Notes under the pieces: model-generated | The model's input: the letters and a program-made list of their open reading frames with translations, nothing else | The model's database searches: none | Told to the model about the DNA's origin: nothing | Shown: positions 36,684 to 46,377 of the stretch, piece after piece | How the letters are laid out: each line of letters opens with the position of its first letter | Numbering within the stretch: position 1 is the stretch's first letter | Translations under genes and position numbers: made by a program | Assembly (NCBI GenBank): GCA_900548465.1 | Contig: URKY01000004.1 | Location: 54,900-118,899 of the forward strand | Length of the DNA: 64,000 nt | DNA from: an uncultured Eubacterium sp. | Lineage (GTDB): Bacteria > Bacillota > Clostridia > Lachnospirales > Lachnospiraceae | Direction of reading: 5' to 3'

Positions 36684-37244
36684 ATGAATAATATTCTTGA
36701 ACGAAAAGCAGAAATCAGAAAAAAAATAAAAAATAAAAGAAAGTCATTATCAGCAGAGGAAGTTGTCGGAAAAAGCAACATAATCTGCAGAAAAATAATT
36801 GACTCTGATATTTATAAAAAGGCAAAAACAATATACTGTTATAACAGTATAAGAAATGAGGTTGATTTATCATTTCTCATTAATCAGGCTCTTGAAGATA
36901 AAAAAAATGTTGCTTTACCTAAGGTGACAGACAAAAAGGGAGAAATGATATTTGTAGAGTTAAATAACATGAACCGGTTAAAAACCGGGGAGTTTGGAAT
37001 TTTAGAGCCGGTTGGAAGCCAATGTGCAGCTAAACCGGATTTTATTATTGTTCCTGGAGTTGCTTTTTCAATTGATGGAGACAGAATAGGGCAGGCAGGC
37101 GGATTTTACGACAGATTTTTACAAAAAAATCCTACCTATTCAGTAGGTGTAGCCTATGATTTCCAGATGTTTGAAAAATTGCCAACAGAAAGTCATGACA
37201 TAAAAATAAACAGAATAATAACAGAAAAAGAAATATATTGTTAA
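36684..37244 (+). CDS. 5-formyltetrahydrofolate cyclo-ligase
   Basis: 186 residues, normal for the YgfA/MTHFS family. It converts 5-formyl-THF to 5,10-methenyl-THF with ATP. Motifs: N-terminal basic RKKIKNKRKSLS, FGILEP (about residue 109), and the C-terminal FIIVPGVAFSIDG then RIGQAGGFYDRFL. The ribosome binding site is weak. It sits between DUF896 and miaB. Confidence 0.92.
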   Translation: MNNILERKAEIRKKIKNKRKSLSAEEVVGKSNIICRKIIDSDIYKKAKTIYCYNSIRNEVDLSFLINQALEDKKNVALPKVTDKKGEMIFVELNNMNRLKTGEFGILEPVGSQCAAKPDFIIVPGVAFSIDGDRIGQAGGFYDRFLQKNPTYSVGVAYDFQMFEKLPTESHDIKINRIITEKEIYC

Positions 37245-37286
37245 TGGATTTAGTTTTAACTTAAACATTAACTTAGGAGGATAAAT

Positions 37287-38693
37287 ATGAGTTTCACAAA
37301 TGAAACGGAAAAGCAGAAATATTATATTGATAAATGCAGAGAATTAATAAAACATAAAGAAAACGAATACGGAAGAAAATTAACAGCATGTGTTGTAACT
37401 TTTGGTTGTCAGATGAACTTTAAGGACTCAGAAAAATTAATGGGAATATTAAGTCAGATTGGATATGAGGAAACAGAAGACGAACATGCTGATTTGGTTT
37501 TATATAATACATGTACTGTTAGGGAAAACGCAAATTTAAAAATATACGGAAGACTTGGATATTTGTCTAAGATAAAAGAAAAGAATCCGGATATGATTAT
37601 CGGTTTGTGCGGATGCATGATGCAGGAAGAACATGTTGTGGAAAAATTAAACAAAAGTTATAAATTTGTAGATTTGATTTTTGGAACCCATAATGTATTC
37701 CTGCTTGCTGAGTTGTTGTATGAACGTCTTATCAGTGGACACAAAGTAGAAGATATATGGGAAGGAACAACGGAAGTTGTGGAAGATTTGCCTGCGGTTA
37801 GAAAGTATAGTTTCAAATCGGGGGTTAATATTATGTATGGCTGCAATAATTTCTGTAGTTATTGTATAGTTCCATATGTCAGAGGAAGAGAAAGAAGCAG
37901 AAATCCGGAAGATATTGTTGAAGAAGTAAAGGAATTAGTGGCAAATGGAGTTGTCGAAGTAATGCTTTTAGGTCAGAATGTTAATTCTTATGGAAAGACA
38001 TTGGAAAATCCTATATCATTTGCAAAACTTCTTGAGAGAGTTGAAAAAGTGGAGGGATTAAAGAGAATAAGATTTATGACATCACATCCGAAGGACTTGT
38101 CAGATGAATTGATTGAGGTAATGGCAAAATCTAAAAAGATATGTAAACAGATGCATTTACCTCTTCAGTCAGGAAGTTCAAGATTACTGAAAATAATGAA
38201 CAGACATTATGACAAGGAACAATATCTTTTACTTATTGAAAAATTAAGAAAAGCAATACCTGACATTGGAATAACAACAGATATTATTGTAGGCTTTCCG
38301 GGAGAGACAGAAGAAGATTTTCTTGAAACAATCGATGTTGTAAAGAAAGCAAGATATGATTCTGCTTTTACTTTTATATACTCAAAACGTTCGGGAACAC
38401 CTGCTGCAAAAATGCCGGATCAGGTTCCGGAGGATATTGTAAAAGACAGATTTAACAGATTGCTAAATGTTGTAAATGAAATATCAAAAGAAAAAACATT
38501 AAAACTTCAGGGAACAGTTCAGGAAGTTTTAGTTGAAGAAGAAAACAAAAAGATAGAAGGTTTTGTTTCAGGAAGATTAAGCAATAACAGTGTTGTTCAT
38601 TTTAAGGGAGATGTAAGTCTTATTGGAAAACTTGTAAATGTTAATCTGAAAGAAGCAAAAGGATTTTACTATATGGGAGAAATGGTGGAATAA
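37287..38693 (+). CDS. miaB: tRNA-2-methylthio-N6-dimethylallyladenosine synthase MiaB
   Basis: Radical-SAM methylthiotransferase converting i6A37 to ms2i6A37. 468 residues with N-terminal UPF0004 Cys residues (CVVTFGCQMNFKDSE, NTCTVRE, CGCMMQEE), the radical-SAM cluster in GCNNFCSYCIVPY (Cys-x3-Cys-x2-Cys) and a C-terminal TRAM domain. AGGAGG precedes ATG 37287. Its substrate modification is made by MiaA, encoded 6 kb downstream in the same operon, flanking mutS-mutL. Confidence 0.96.
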   Translation: MSFTNETEKQKYYIDKCRELIKHKENEYGRKLTACVVTFGCQMNFKDSEKLMGILSQIGYEETEDEHADLVLYNTCTVRENANLKIYGRLGYLSKIKEKNPDMIIGLCGCMMQEEHVVEKLNKSYKFVDLIFGTHNVFLLAELLYERLISGHKVEDIWEGTTEVVEDLPAVRKYSFKSGVNIMYGCNNFCSYCIVPYVRGRERSRNPEDIVEEVKELVANGVVEVMLLGQNVNSYGKTLENPISFAKLLERVEKVEGLKRIRFMTSHPKDLSDELIEVMAKSKKICKQMHLPLQSGSSRLLKIMNRHYDKEQYLLLIEKLRKAIPDIGITTDIIVGFPGETEEDFLETIDVVKKARYDSAFTFIYSKRSGTPAAKMPDQVPEDIVKDRFNRLLNVVNEISKEKTLKLQGTVQEVLVEEENKKIEGFVSGRLSNNSVVHFKGDVSLIGKLVNVNLKEAKGFYYMGEMVE

Positions 38694-38694
38694 A

Positions 38695-41385
38695 ATGGCA
38701 TTACCGCAGATGATGAAAGATGTATGGGATAATCATTTAAACGAGATTACCCCTATGATGAAAATGTATTTAGAGACAAAAAAGCAAAATGACGATTGTA
38801 TTATATTTTACAGATTAGGTGACTTCTATGAAATGTTTTTTGATGATGCTTTAGAAGCTTCAAAGGTTATGGAAATCACTCTGACAGGAAAAAGCTGCGG
38901 ACTTGAAGAGCGTGCCCCAATGTGTGGGGTACCATACCATGCCGTTGACACATACATTAATAAATTAGTATCAAGAGGATACAAGGTTTGTATTGTAGAG
39001 CAGACTGAAGATCCGGCTCAGGCTAAAGGTCTTGTAAAGAGAGAAGTTGTAAGAATAGTAACTCCGGGAACAAACCTTAATACAAATGCTATGGATGAGG
39101 GAAAGAACAATTATCTTATGTCTATAGCATATATTGGAGGAAAATTCGGGATCTCCATTGCAGATGTTACTACAGGTGATTACTATGTTACGGAAGTTTA
39201 TTCGGAAAGAAATGTAGTTGATGAAATAAATAAATTTTTACCAAGCGAGATTATATGTAATCACGCCTTTTTAATGTGTGGGATGGATATAGATGACATT
39301 AAAAACAGGTTATCAATATCTGTTTTTGAATTGGAAGAATGGTATTTTGATGAAGATAATTGTGAAAAGGTATTAAAAGATCATTTTGGAATTATTGATT
39401 TGTCAGGTCTTGGCATTTCAGAAATGTCTCTTGGAGTAATTGCTTCAGGGTCATTGCTTAAATATTTGTATGAAACCCAGAAAAATTCCCTTTCCCATTT
39501 GTCAAAATTAATTCCTTATTCAACAAGTACATTTATGATTCTTGATACTTCAACAAGGAGAAATCTTGAATTATGTGAAACTTTAAGGGAAAAACAGAAG
39601 AGAGGCTCTCTTTTATGGGTCCTTGACAAGACTAAAACGGCCATGGGTGCCAGAACCCTTAGAGGTTATATCGAGCAGCCGCTTATATCAAAAGAAGATA
39701 TAGTTAAAAGACAGAAAGTAATTACAGAATTAAATAAATCCATTATTACAAGGGACGAATTGCGTGAATATCTTTCACCAATATATGATTTAGAAAGACT
39801 ATTAAGTAAAATTTCATATCGTTCAGCCAATCCAAGGGATTTAATTGCATTTAAGACAAGTCTTGAAATGCTGCCGCACATAAGAAATATAATAAGGGAT
39901 TTTAAATCCCCTTTGTTTGTTGAATTGTATAACAAATTAGACACGTTAGAGGATGTAACAAAACTTATTACAGAGTCAATTAATGATGACCCGCCTATTA
40001 ACATTAAAGAAGGTGGAATAATAAGATCGGGATATAATGAAGAAATTGACAGACTTAGAGCTGCAAAGACAGAAGGAAAAACATGGCTTGCCCAGCTTGA
40101 AAGTGAAGAAAAAGAAAAGACAGGAATTGGAAAATTAAAAATTAAATATAATAAAGTTTTTGGATACTACATTGAAGTGTCAAATTCATTTAAGGACAAG
40201 GTTCCTGATTATTATGTAAGAAAGCAGACTCTTACTAATGCTGAAAGATATACTACAGATAAGCTGAAAGAACTTGAAGAAATTATCGTAGGTGCAGAGG
40301 ATAAACTGTTTTCTCTTGAATATAATATTTTTACTGCAGTAAGAGATGAAATATTTAATCAGATAAACAGAATTCAGATGACGGCAAAGGCAATCGCCCA
40401 AATTGATGTTTTTGCATCTTTGGCTTATGTAGCTGAAAGAAATAATTATGTAAAACCATCTATAAATGAGAAAGGTGTAATAGACATTAAGGATGGCAGA
40501 CACCCTGTAGTTGAAAAGATGATGCCTGACAATATGTTCATAGCTAATAATACATATTTAGACACTAATAAAAACAGACTGTCAATTATTACAGGTCCTA
40601 ATATGGCAGGAAAATCTACTTACATGAGGCAGACTGCATTAATTGTATTAATGGCACAGATTGGTTCTTTTGTACCTGCAAGAGAGGCTAATATATCAAT
40701 TTGTGACAAGATATTTACAAGGGTTGGAGCTTCTGATGATCTGGCAAGCGGACAGAGTACCTTTATGGTGGAAATGACTGAAGTGGCTAATATTTTAAGA
40801 AACGCCACATCAAAAAGTCTTTTAATTCTTGACGAAATCGGAAGAGGAACCAGTACATTTGATGGATTAAGCATTGCATGGGCAGTTGTTGAACATATAT
40901 GTGATAAAAAGATATTAGGGGCAAAAACATTATTCGCCACCCACTATCATGAATTGACGGAACTTGAAGGAACCCTTTCGGGAGTTAACAATTATTGCAT
41001 CAGCGTAAAAGAACAGGGAGACGATATCGTGTTCCTTAGAAAAATCATAAAAGGCGGTGCAGATAAGAGTTATGGTATTCAGGTAGCAAAACTGGCAGGG
41101 GTGCCCGAAAGTGTTTTGAACCGTGCAAAAGAATTAGTAACTGAATTGTCCAATGCAGATATAACAACCAGAGCCAAAGAAATTGCAGAAGGCCTACAGC
41201 CGGGAACTAACGTTCTTCCAAGTATGAATGATGATTTAGAGGCACATCAGATGACATTGTTTGCTGCAATAAATGGTGACGATGTTATAAAGGAAATAGA
41301 GGAACTTGACCTTGGTGCAATGACACCGATAGAAGGTCTTAATTATCTATATAAATTACAGAACCAATTAAAAAACCGTTGGTAA
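38695..41385 (+). CDS. mutS: DNA mismatch repair protein MutS
   Basis: 896 residues. The mismatch-binding N-terminal domain has FYEMFFDDA (the Phe-x-Glu mismatch wedge), the core is followed by the ATPase GPNMAGKSTYM (about residue 632) and LDEIGRGTSTFDG, and FATHYHELTELE. The C-terminal tail contains the HTH and a beta-clamp-like QMTLF. ATG 38695 is one base after the miaB stop (TAA-A-ATG), so the genes are coupled. Confidence 0.97.
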   Translation: MALPQMMKDVWDNHLNEITPMMKMYLETKKQNDDCIIFYRLGDFYEMFFDDALEASKVMEITLTGKSCGLEERAPMCGVPYHAVDTYINKLVSRGYKVCIVEQTEDPAQAKGLVKREVVRIVTPGTNLNTNAMDEGKNNYLMSIAYIGGKFGISIADVTTGDYYVTEVYSERNVVDEINKFLPSEIICNHAFLMCGMDIDDIKNRLSISVFELEEWYFDEDNCEKVLKDHFGIIDLSGLGISEMSLGVIASGSLLKYLYETQKNSLSHLSKLIPYSTSTFMILDTSTRRNLELCETLREKQKRGSLLWVLDKTKTAMGARTLRGYIEQPLISKEDIVKRQKVITELNKSIITRDELREYLSPIYDLERLLSKISYRSANPRDLIAFKTSLEMLPHIRNIIRDFKSPLFVELYNKLDTLEDVTKLITESINDDPPINIKEGGIIRSGYNEEIDRLRAAKTEGKTWLAQLESEEKEKTGIGKLKIKYNKVFGYYIEVSNSFKDKVPDYYVRKQTLTNAERYTTDKLKELEEIIVGAEDKLFSLEYNIFTAVRDEIFNQINRIQMTAKAIAQIDVFASLAYVAERNNYVKPSINEKGVIDIKDGRHPVVEKMMPDNMFIANNTYLDTNKNRLSIITGPNMAGKSTYMRQTALIVLMAQIGSFVPAREANISICDKIFTRVGASDDLASGQSTFMVEMTEVANILRNATSKSLLILDEIGRGTSTFDGLSIAWAVVEHICDKKILGAKTLFATHYHELTELEGTLSGVNNYCISVKEQGDDIVFLRKIIKGGADKSYGIQVAKLAGVPESVLNRAKELVTELSNADITTRAKEIAEGLQPGTNVLPSMNDDLEAHQMTLFAAINGDDVIKEIEELDLGAMTPIEGLNYLYKLQNQLKNRW

Positions 41386-41398
41386 ATAAGGAATAAAT

Positions 41399-43294
41399 AT
41401 GAGTAAGATTAAACAACTTGACCAAAATACAATAAACCAGATAGCAGCCGGTGAGGTAGTTGAAAGACCGTCATCTATTGTAAAGGAATTAATGGAAAAT
41501 GCCATAGATGCAGGGGCAACAATGATTACCGTTGATATTGAAGAAGGCGGTGTAAAACTTATTAGAATCACGGATAACGGATGTGGCATTGATAAGGAAG
41601 ATATAAAGACTGCTTTTTTGAGACATACTACAAGTAAGATTAAGACGGCAATTGACCTTTTAAGCGTGTCATCCCTTGGGTTTAGAGGTGAAGCTTTATC
41701 AAGTATTGCGGCTGTGTGTCAGGTTGAATTACTTACAAGAACTGAGAATCAACTTGAAGGTATAAGTTACAGAATTGAAGGGGGAAAAGAAATTGCCTTT
41801 GAAGAAATAGGTATTCCTGTTGGAACTACTTTTATTGTAAACAATATTTTCTTTAATACTCCTGCAAGACGTAAGTTTTTGAAAAGTGCTCAGACAGAAG
41901 CCGGTTATGTTTCGGAAATAGTAGAAAAAATAGCACTTTCCCATCCTGAAATTGCCGTTACATTTAAAAGTAACGGAACAACAAAAATTCATACATCAGG
42001 AAACGGAAATTTAAAAGATGTTATTTATAGTATTTACGGCAGGGACATAACAAAAAATATTATAGAAATAAATGCTGAAAATGACTTTATGAAAATATCA
42101 GGATTTATTGGAAAAGCAATTATTTCTAAGGGCAATCGTAGTTTTGAAAATTATTTTATAAATGGAAGATATATTAAGAGTAACATTATTTCAAAAGCCA
42201 TTGAAGATGGATATAAATTTATATTAATGCAGCATAAATATCCATTTACGGTAATTAATTTTGAAATTGACCAGCAGTATCTGGATGTTAACGTACATCC
42301 CGCAAAGATGGAACTTAGATTTAGAAAGTCTGAAAGCATTTACCCCATGATTTCAGAAACAATAAATGATGCTTTGATTGACAGACCTAATATAATAGAA
42401 GTTGAACTTGAAAAACAAAAAGAAATAAAGGAAACTTACAAATACACTCCTGAGCCTTTTGAGATTAAAAGGCAGGAGCAGACCCGGCAAAATAATACTG
42501 TACCTACAGTAAATCATGTACTAGGGGATGCTGCAGATGATGAATCTGAAAAATATGAAGAGTCTGAGACTGGAACTTTGGAGATTATTTACAATGGAAA
42601 CTCCGATAGTGGTATGCACATAGATGAAGAAAACAGCTATGAAAACAAAAAAGAGAATGAATTCACCCAGAAACAGGTATTTGACACATATGATACATTT
42701 TTAAGTGAAGCGGCTAAACCAAAACACAAAATAATAGGACAGGTATTTGACACATATTGGATTGTTGAATATCAAGACAAAATGTATATTATTGATCAGC
42801 ATGCAGCTCATGAAAAAGTAATGTTCGAAAAACTTATGGACAGGCTGGCTAAAAAACAGGTGACAACACAAATGATTAATCCTCCGATTATATTAAGTCT
42901 TTCAATGAACGAGGCAGCGTTGATACAAAAATATCTTCCTCATTTTAAAGAAATAGGATTTGAAATTGAAGATTTCGGAGGACAGGATTTTGCAGTAAGA
43001 GGTGTGCCGGGAGATTTATATACATTGGACAGTGAAGAGGTATTAATGGAAATAGTTGATAATCTCTCAAATGAAAATGGCAGAATGGTAACTGACATGA
43101 TAACTGACAAAATTGCATCTATGTCATGTAAGGCGGCTGTTAAAGGTAACAGCAAGTTGTCTTATCACGAGGCAGATGCACTTATAACCCAACTGTTATC
43201 TTTAGAAAATCCATATAACTGTCCTCACGGAAGACCAACAATTATTTCTATGAGCAAATATGAACTTGAAAAGAAATTTAAGCGAATCATATAG
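41399..43294 (+). CDS. mutL: DNA mismatch repair protein MutL (endonuclease type)
   Basis: 631 residues. The GHKL ATPase domain has ENAIDAGA, DNGCGI and FRGEALSSIA. A linker with acidic repeats (about residues 355-430) leads to the C-terminal dimerisation domain with DQHAAHEKVMFE, which matches the DQHA(x)2E(x)4E metal site of MutL proteins that nick DNA, and CPHGRPT. Organisms with this form lack MutH. AAGGAATAA precedes ATG 41399. Confidence 0.96.
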   Translation: MSKIKQLDQNTINQIAAGEVVERPSSIVKELMENAIDAGATMITVDIEEGGVKLIRITDNGCGIDKEDIKTAFLRHTTSKIKTAIDLLSVSSLGFRGEALSSIAAVCQVELLTRTENQLEGISYRIEGGKEIAFEEIGIPVGTTFIVNNIFFNTPARRKFLKSAQTEAGYVSEIVEKIALSHPEIAVTFKSNGTTKIHTSGNGNLKDVIYSIYGRDITKNIIEINAENDFMKISGFIGKAIISKGNRSFENYFINGRYIKSNIISKAIEDGYKFILMQHKYPFTVINFEIDQQYLDVNVHPAKMELRFRKSESIYPMISETINDALIDRPNIIEVELEKQKEIKETYKYTPEPFEIKRQEQTRQNNTVPTVNHVLGDAADDESEKYEESETGTLEIIYNGNSDSGMHIDEENSYENKKENEFTQKQVFDTYDTFLSEAAKPKHKIIGQVFDTYWIVEYQDKMYIIDQHAAHEKVMFEKLMDRLAKKQVTTQMINPPIILSLSMNEAALIQKYLPHFKEIGFEIEDFGGQDFAVRGVPGDLYTLDSEEVLMEIVDNLSNENGRMVTDMITDKIASMSCKAAVKGNSKLSYHEADALITQLLSLENPYNCPHGRPTIISMSKYELEKKFKRII

Positions 43295-43306
43295 GAGATA
43301 TGTAAT

Positions 43307-44266
43307 TTGAAGAATTTAGTGATTTTGACAGGCCCTACAGCTGTTGGCAAAACTGAGTTGTCCATTAAACTGGCAAAAGAGATTAATGGGGAAATTATTA
43401 GTGCCGATTCTGTACAGGTATATAGAAAACTGAATATAGGCTCTGCGAAAATTACAAAAGATGAAATGCAGGGAGTTAATCATTATCTGATTGATGTACT
43501 CAATCCTGATGAAGAATTTAATGTTCATATTTTTAAAGAAATGGCATTGGAAGCCATGAATGAAATTTATGAAAAAGGTAAAATACCTATAATTGTGGGG
43601 GGAACCGGCTTTTATATTCAGGCTCTTTTATATGATGTGAAATTTGAAGAAACAGACAGTAATCATGAATATAGGAAAGAATTAGAGCAGTTGCTTGAGG
43701 AAAAAGGAAATGAATATTTGCATAAAATGCTAATGGAAATAGACCCCGTGTCGGCAGAGAATATACATTTCAATAATGCTAAAAGGGTTATAAGAGCTTT
43801 AGAATATTATCATGACACGGGACAACTTATTTCTGACCACAATAGTGAGCAGCGGAAAAACGAATCACCTTATAATTTTGCCTATCTTGTTCTTAATGAT
43901 GAAAGAGAAAGACTTTATGACAGGATAAATAAGCGTGTAGACATTATGATTAGTGCCGGGCTGGAGCAGGAGGTAAGGGAATTACTCAGTGAAGGCTACA
44001 GGGAAGATCTTGTTTCCATGCAGGGAATTGGTTATAAGGAAATGATACAATATATAAAGAATGCATTGTCTTTGGAAGAGGCAGTATATTTAATAAAAAA
44101 GAATACAAGACATTTTGCCAAAAGGCAGCTAACGTGGTTTAGAAGAGAAAAAGAAGTTACAATGATTAATGTTAATGAATTTAACTATGACAAAGAAAAA
44201 ATATTGGAAAATATTCTAATGATTTTACAAAAAAGAAACATAATAAAGGATAATAACAATGAATGA
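43307..44266 (+). CDS. miaA: tRNA dimethylallyltransferase MiaA
   Basis: 319 residues; adds a dimethylallyl group to A37 of tRNAs reading UNN codons, the substrate for MiaB. Motifs: P-loop GPTAVGKTEL, SADSVQVYR, and VGGTGFYIQALL. The start is a TTG at 43307, 8 bases after TAGGAGAT; no in-frame ATG lies near. It overlaps the next gene by 8 bases. Confidence 0.95.
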   Translation: MKNLVILTGPTAVGKTELSIKLAKEINGEIISADSVQVYRKLNIGSAKITKDEMQGVNHYLIDVLNPDEEFNVHIFKEMALEAMNEIYEKGKIPIIVGGTGFYIQALLYDVKFEETDSNHEYRKELEQLLEEKGNEYLHKMLMEIDPVSAENIHFNNAKRVIRALEYYHDTGQLISDHNSEQRKNESPYNFAYLVLNDERERLYDRINKRVDIMISAGLEQEVRELLSEGYREDLVSMQGIGYKEMIQYIKNALSLEEAVYLIKKNTRHFAKRQLTWFRREKEVTMINVNEFNYDKEKILENILMILQKRNIIKDNNNE

Positions 44267-45545
44267 ATTAAAAGAAATGTATAACAGTTTGGGGATTTCA
44301 GACGAGGTTTATGATTATGCTGAAGAAATCTGTGAAAAAATCTCAGAAAGATTTCATAAAATTGACAAAATTGCAGAATATAATCAATTGAAGGTCGTAG
44401 GGGCAATGCAGAAAAATAAAGTCGCAGAAGCCCATTTCGCACCAACAACAGGTTATGGATACAATGATTTAGGACGTGACACCCTTGAGAAAGTATACGC
44501 TGATATATTTCATACAGAGGATGCTCTTGTAAGACCACAGATAACATGTGGAACCCATGCATTAGGAACTGCATTGTCAGCTAATTTACGTCCAAATGAT
44601 AAACTTATGTACATAAGTGGAAAGCCTTACGATACTTTAGAAGAAGTAATAGGAATAAGAGAGTCCGTTGGAAGTCTGGCGGAATATGGTGTTTTATATG
44701 ATCAGGTAGATTTACTGGAAAACGGTGATTTTGATTTTGAAAAAATAAAAGAAAAAATCACGCCGGATTTAAAAGTAATCGGAATACAGAGGTCTAAAGG
44801 ATATGCAACAAGACCTACTTTATCAGTTGAAAAAATCGGAGAAGTTATTAAGTTTATAAAGGAAATCCGTTCAGATATCATTGTAATGGTTGACAATTGC
44901 TACGGCGAATTTGTTGAAACTATTGAGCCTTCAGATGTGGGGGCAGACATGGTAGTGGGTTCCCTGATTAAAAACCCGGGAGGAGGACTTGCACCGATTG
45001 GTGGGTATATATGTGGAACAAAAGAATGTATTGAAAAATGTGCCTACAGACTTACTACTCCGGGGCTTGGAAAAGAAGTTGGAGCCAATTTGGGAATAAT
45101 GGGAACTTTCTATCAGGGATTGTTTTTAGCCCCAACCGTTGTTGCATCAGCTTTAAAAGGTGCAATTTTTGCTGCAAATCTTTTTGCCGGGCATGGATTT
45201 AAGGTTATACCTGATGAAAAAGAGGAACGTTTCGATATAATTCAGGCTATAGAATTTGGAAAGCCTGAAGGAGTTATTGCTTTTTGCAAGGGAATTCAGG
45301 CAGCTGCACCGGTAGACAGTTACCTTACACCGGAGCCATGGGATATGCCGGGATACGATGCACCTGTTATTATGGCTGCAGGAACTTTTGTTTCAGGTTC
45401 ATCAATTGAACTTAGTGCAGATGGTCCGATAAAACCCCCTTATGCTGTGTATTTTCAGGGGGGACTTACATGGCAGCATGCCAAACTTGGAATATTAAAA
45501 GCATTCCAGAACATGGTTGATGACGAATTGATTTCTTTAAAATAA
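44259..45545 (+). CDS. Methionine gamma-lyase family PLP protein (YnbB, aluminium-resistance type)
   Basis: 428 residues. The PLP lysine lies in VVGSLIKNPGGGLAPIGG (about residue 240), with the family end PPYAVYFQGGLTWQHAKLG. Proteins of this Cys/Met-metabolism PLP subfamily are annotated aluminium resistance or C-S lyase; the substrate is unsettled. In bacilli the homologue ynbB also lies near miaA. It starts inside the miaA end at ATG 44259, so it belongs to the miaB-mutSL operon. Confidence 0.88.
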   Translation: MNELKEMYNSLGISDEVYDYAEEICEKISERFHKIDKIAEYNQLKVVGAMQKNKVAEAHFAPTTGYGYNDLGRDTLEKVYADIFHTEDALVRPQITCGTHALGTALSANLRPNDKLMYISGKPYDTLEEVIGIRESVGSLAEYGVLYDQVDLLENGDFDFEKIKEKITPDLKVIGIQRSKGYATRPTLSVEKIGEVIKFIKEIRSDIIVMVDNCYGEFVETIEPSDVGADMVVGSLIKNPGGGLAPIGGYICGTKECIEKCAYRLTTPGLGKEVGANLGIMGTFYQGLFLAPTVVASALKGAIFAANLFAGHGFKVIPDEKEERFDIIQAIEFGKPEGVIAFCKGIQAAAPVDSYLTPEPWDMPGYDAPVIMAAGTFVSGSSIELSADGPIKPPYAVYFQGGLTWQHAKLGILKAFQNMVDDELISLK

Positions 45546-45581
45546 CTTTTTGTCGATAAAGACCTTTTATTGTAAAAAGCA

Positions 45582-45610
45582 TATACATCATATTTTTATT
45601 GTGTTACAAT
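45582..45610 (+). promoter_or_regulatory. Candidate promoter for radC-mreB
   Basis: TATACA at 45582-45587, a 17-base spacer and TACAAT at 45605-45610; the -35 matches four of six. Confidence 0.5.
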
Positions 45611-45669
45611 AATTGGAGTTTTAATATAAATATTTCCTTTTGCACTTGGAGAGAGAGGAAAGGAAAATT

Positions 45670-46356
45670 ATGTTAAAAATAAAAGAAATACCACAAAATG
45701 AAAGACCATACGAAAAGTGTTACAGATTTGGACCGGAAGTCCTGACAGATACTGAATTGCTTGCAGTTATTTTAAGAACCGGCACAAAGGGGATAAGTGC
45801 TTATGAGTTGGCGGGAGAAATTTTAAAGATGGATGATAATAAAACCAGTCTTTTATCTTTAAAACACATTACTAAAGAGCAACTTTTAGCAACAAAGGGC
45901 ATTGGTATGGTTAAGGCTGTACAGATTCAGTGCATATCTGAACTTGCAAAGCGGATATCATTAGTGGGATTTAATGAGGGAACTAAATTCAATAAGGCAG
46001 GTTTGGTTTCAGATTATTATATGGAAAAAATGAGACATTTAGAACAGGAGCATTTGTATGTAATGTACCTTGATACTAAGTGCAAATTAATAAAAGAAAG
46101 ATTACTTACCACCGGTACTGTAAACCAATCATTAATTTCTCCACGGGAAATTTTTATTGAGGCATTAAGGTGCAGTGCAGTAAATATTATTGTTGTGCAT
46201 AATCATCCAAGTGGGGACTGCACACCAAGCAGAAATGATATTGAAAGCACAAGACAGATAAAAAAAGCAGGTGATTTAGTTGGAATTACACTATTAGATC
46301 ACATAATTATCGGTGATAACAAATATTCAAGTTTAATGGAATTAAAACTTATATAG
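45670..46356 (+). CDS. radC: RadC family JAB-domain protein
   Basis: 228 residues from ATG 45670 behind AAAGGAAA (the frame opens at 45640 but that region holds the ribosome binding site). N-terminal helix-hairpin-helix (TKGIGMVKAVQIQ) and the JAMM metal motif HNHPSGDCTPSRND (about residues 177-190). The protein was named for DNA repair, which is not supported by later work; its function is unclear. It often precedes mreB, as here. Confidence 0.92.
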   Translation: MLKIKEIPQNERPYEKCYRFGPEVLTDTELLAVILRTGTKGISAYELAGEILKMDDNKTSLLSLKHITKEQLLATKGIGMVKAVQIQCISELAKRISLVGFNEGTKFNKAGLVSDYYMEKMRHLEQEHLYVMYLDTKCKLIKERLLTTGTVNQSLISPREIFIEALRCSAVNIIVVHNHPSGDCTPSRNDIESTRQIKKAGDLVGITLLDHIIIGDNKYSSLMELKLI

Positions 46357-46377
46357 AAACATGTGAAAGGACAGATT

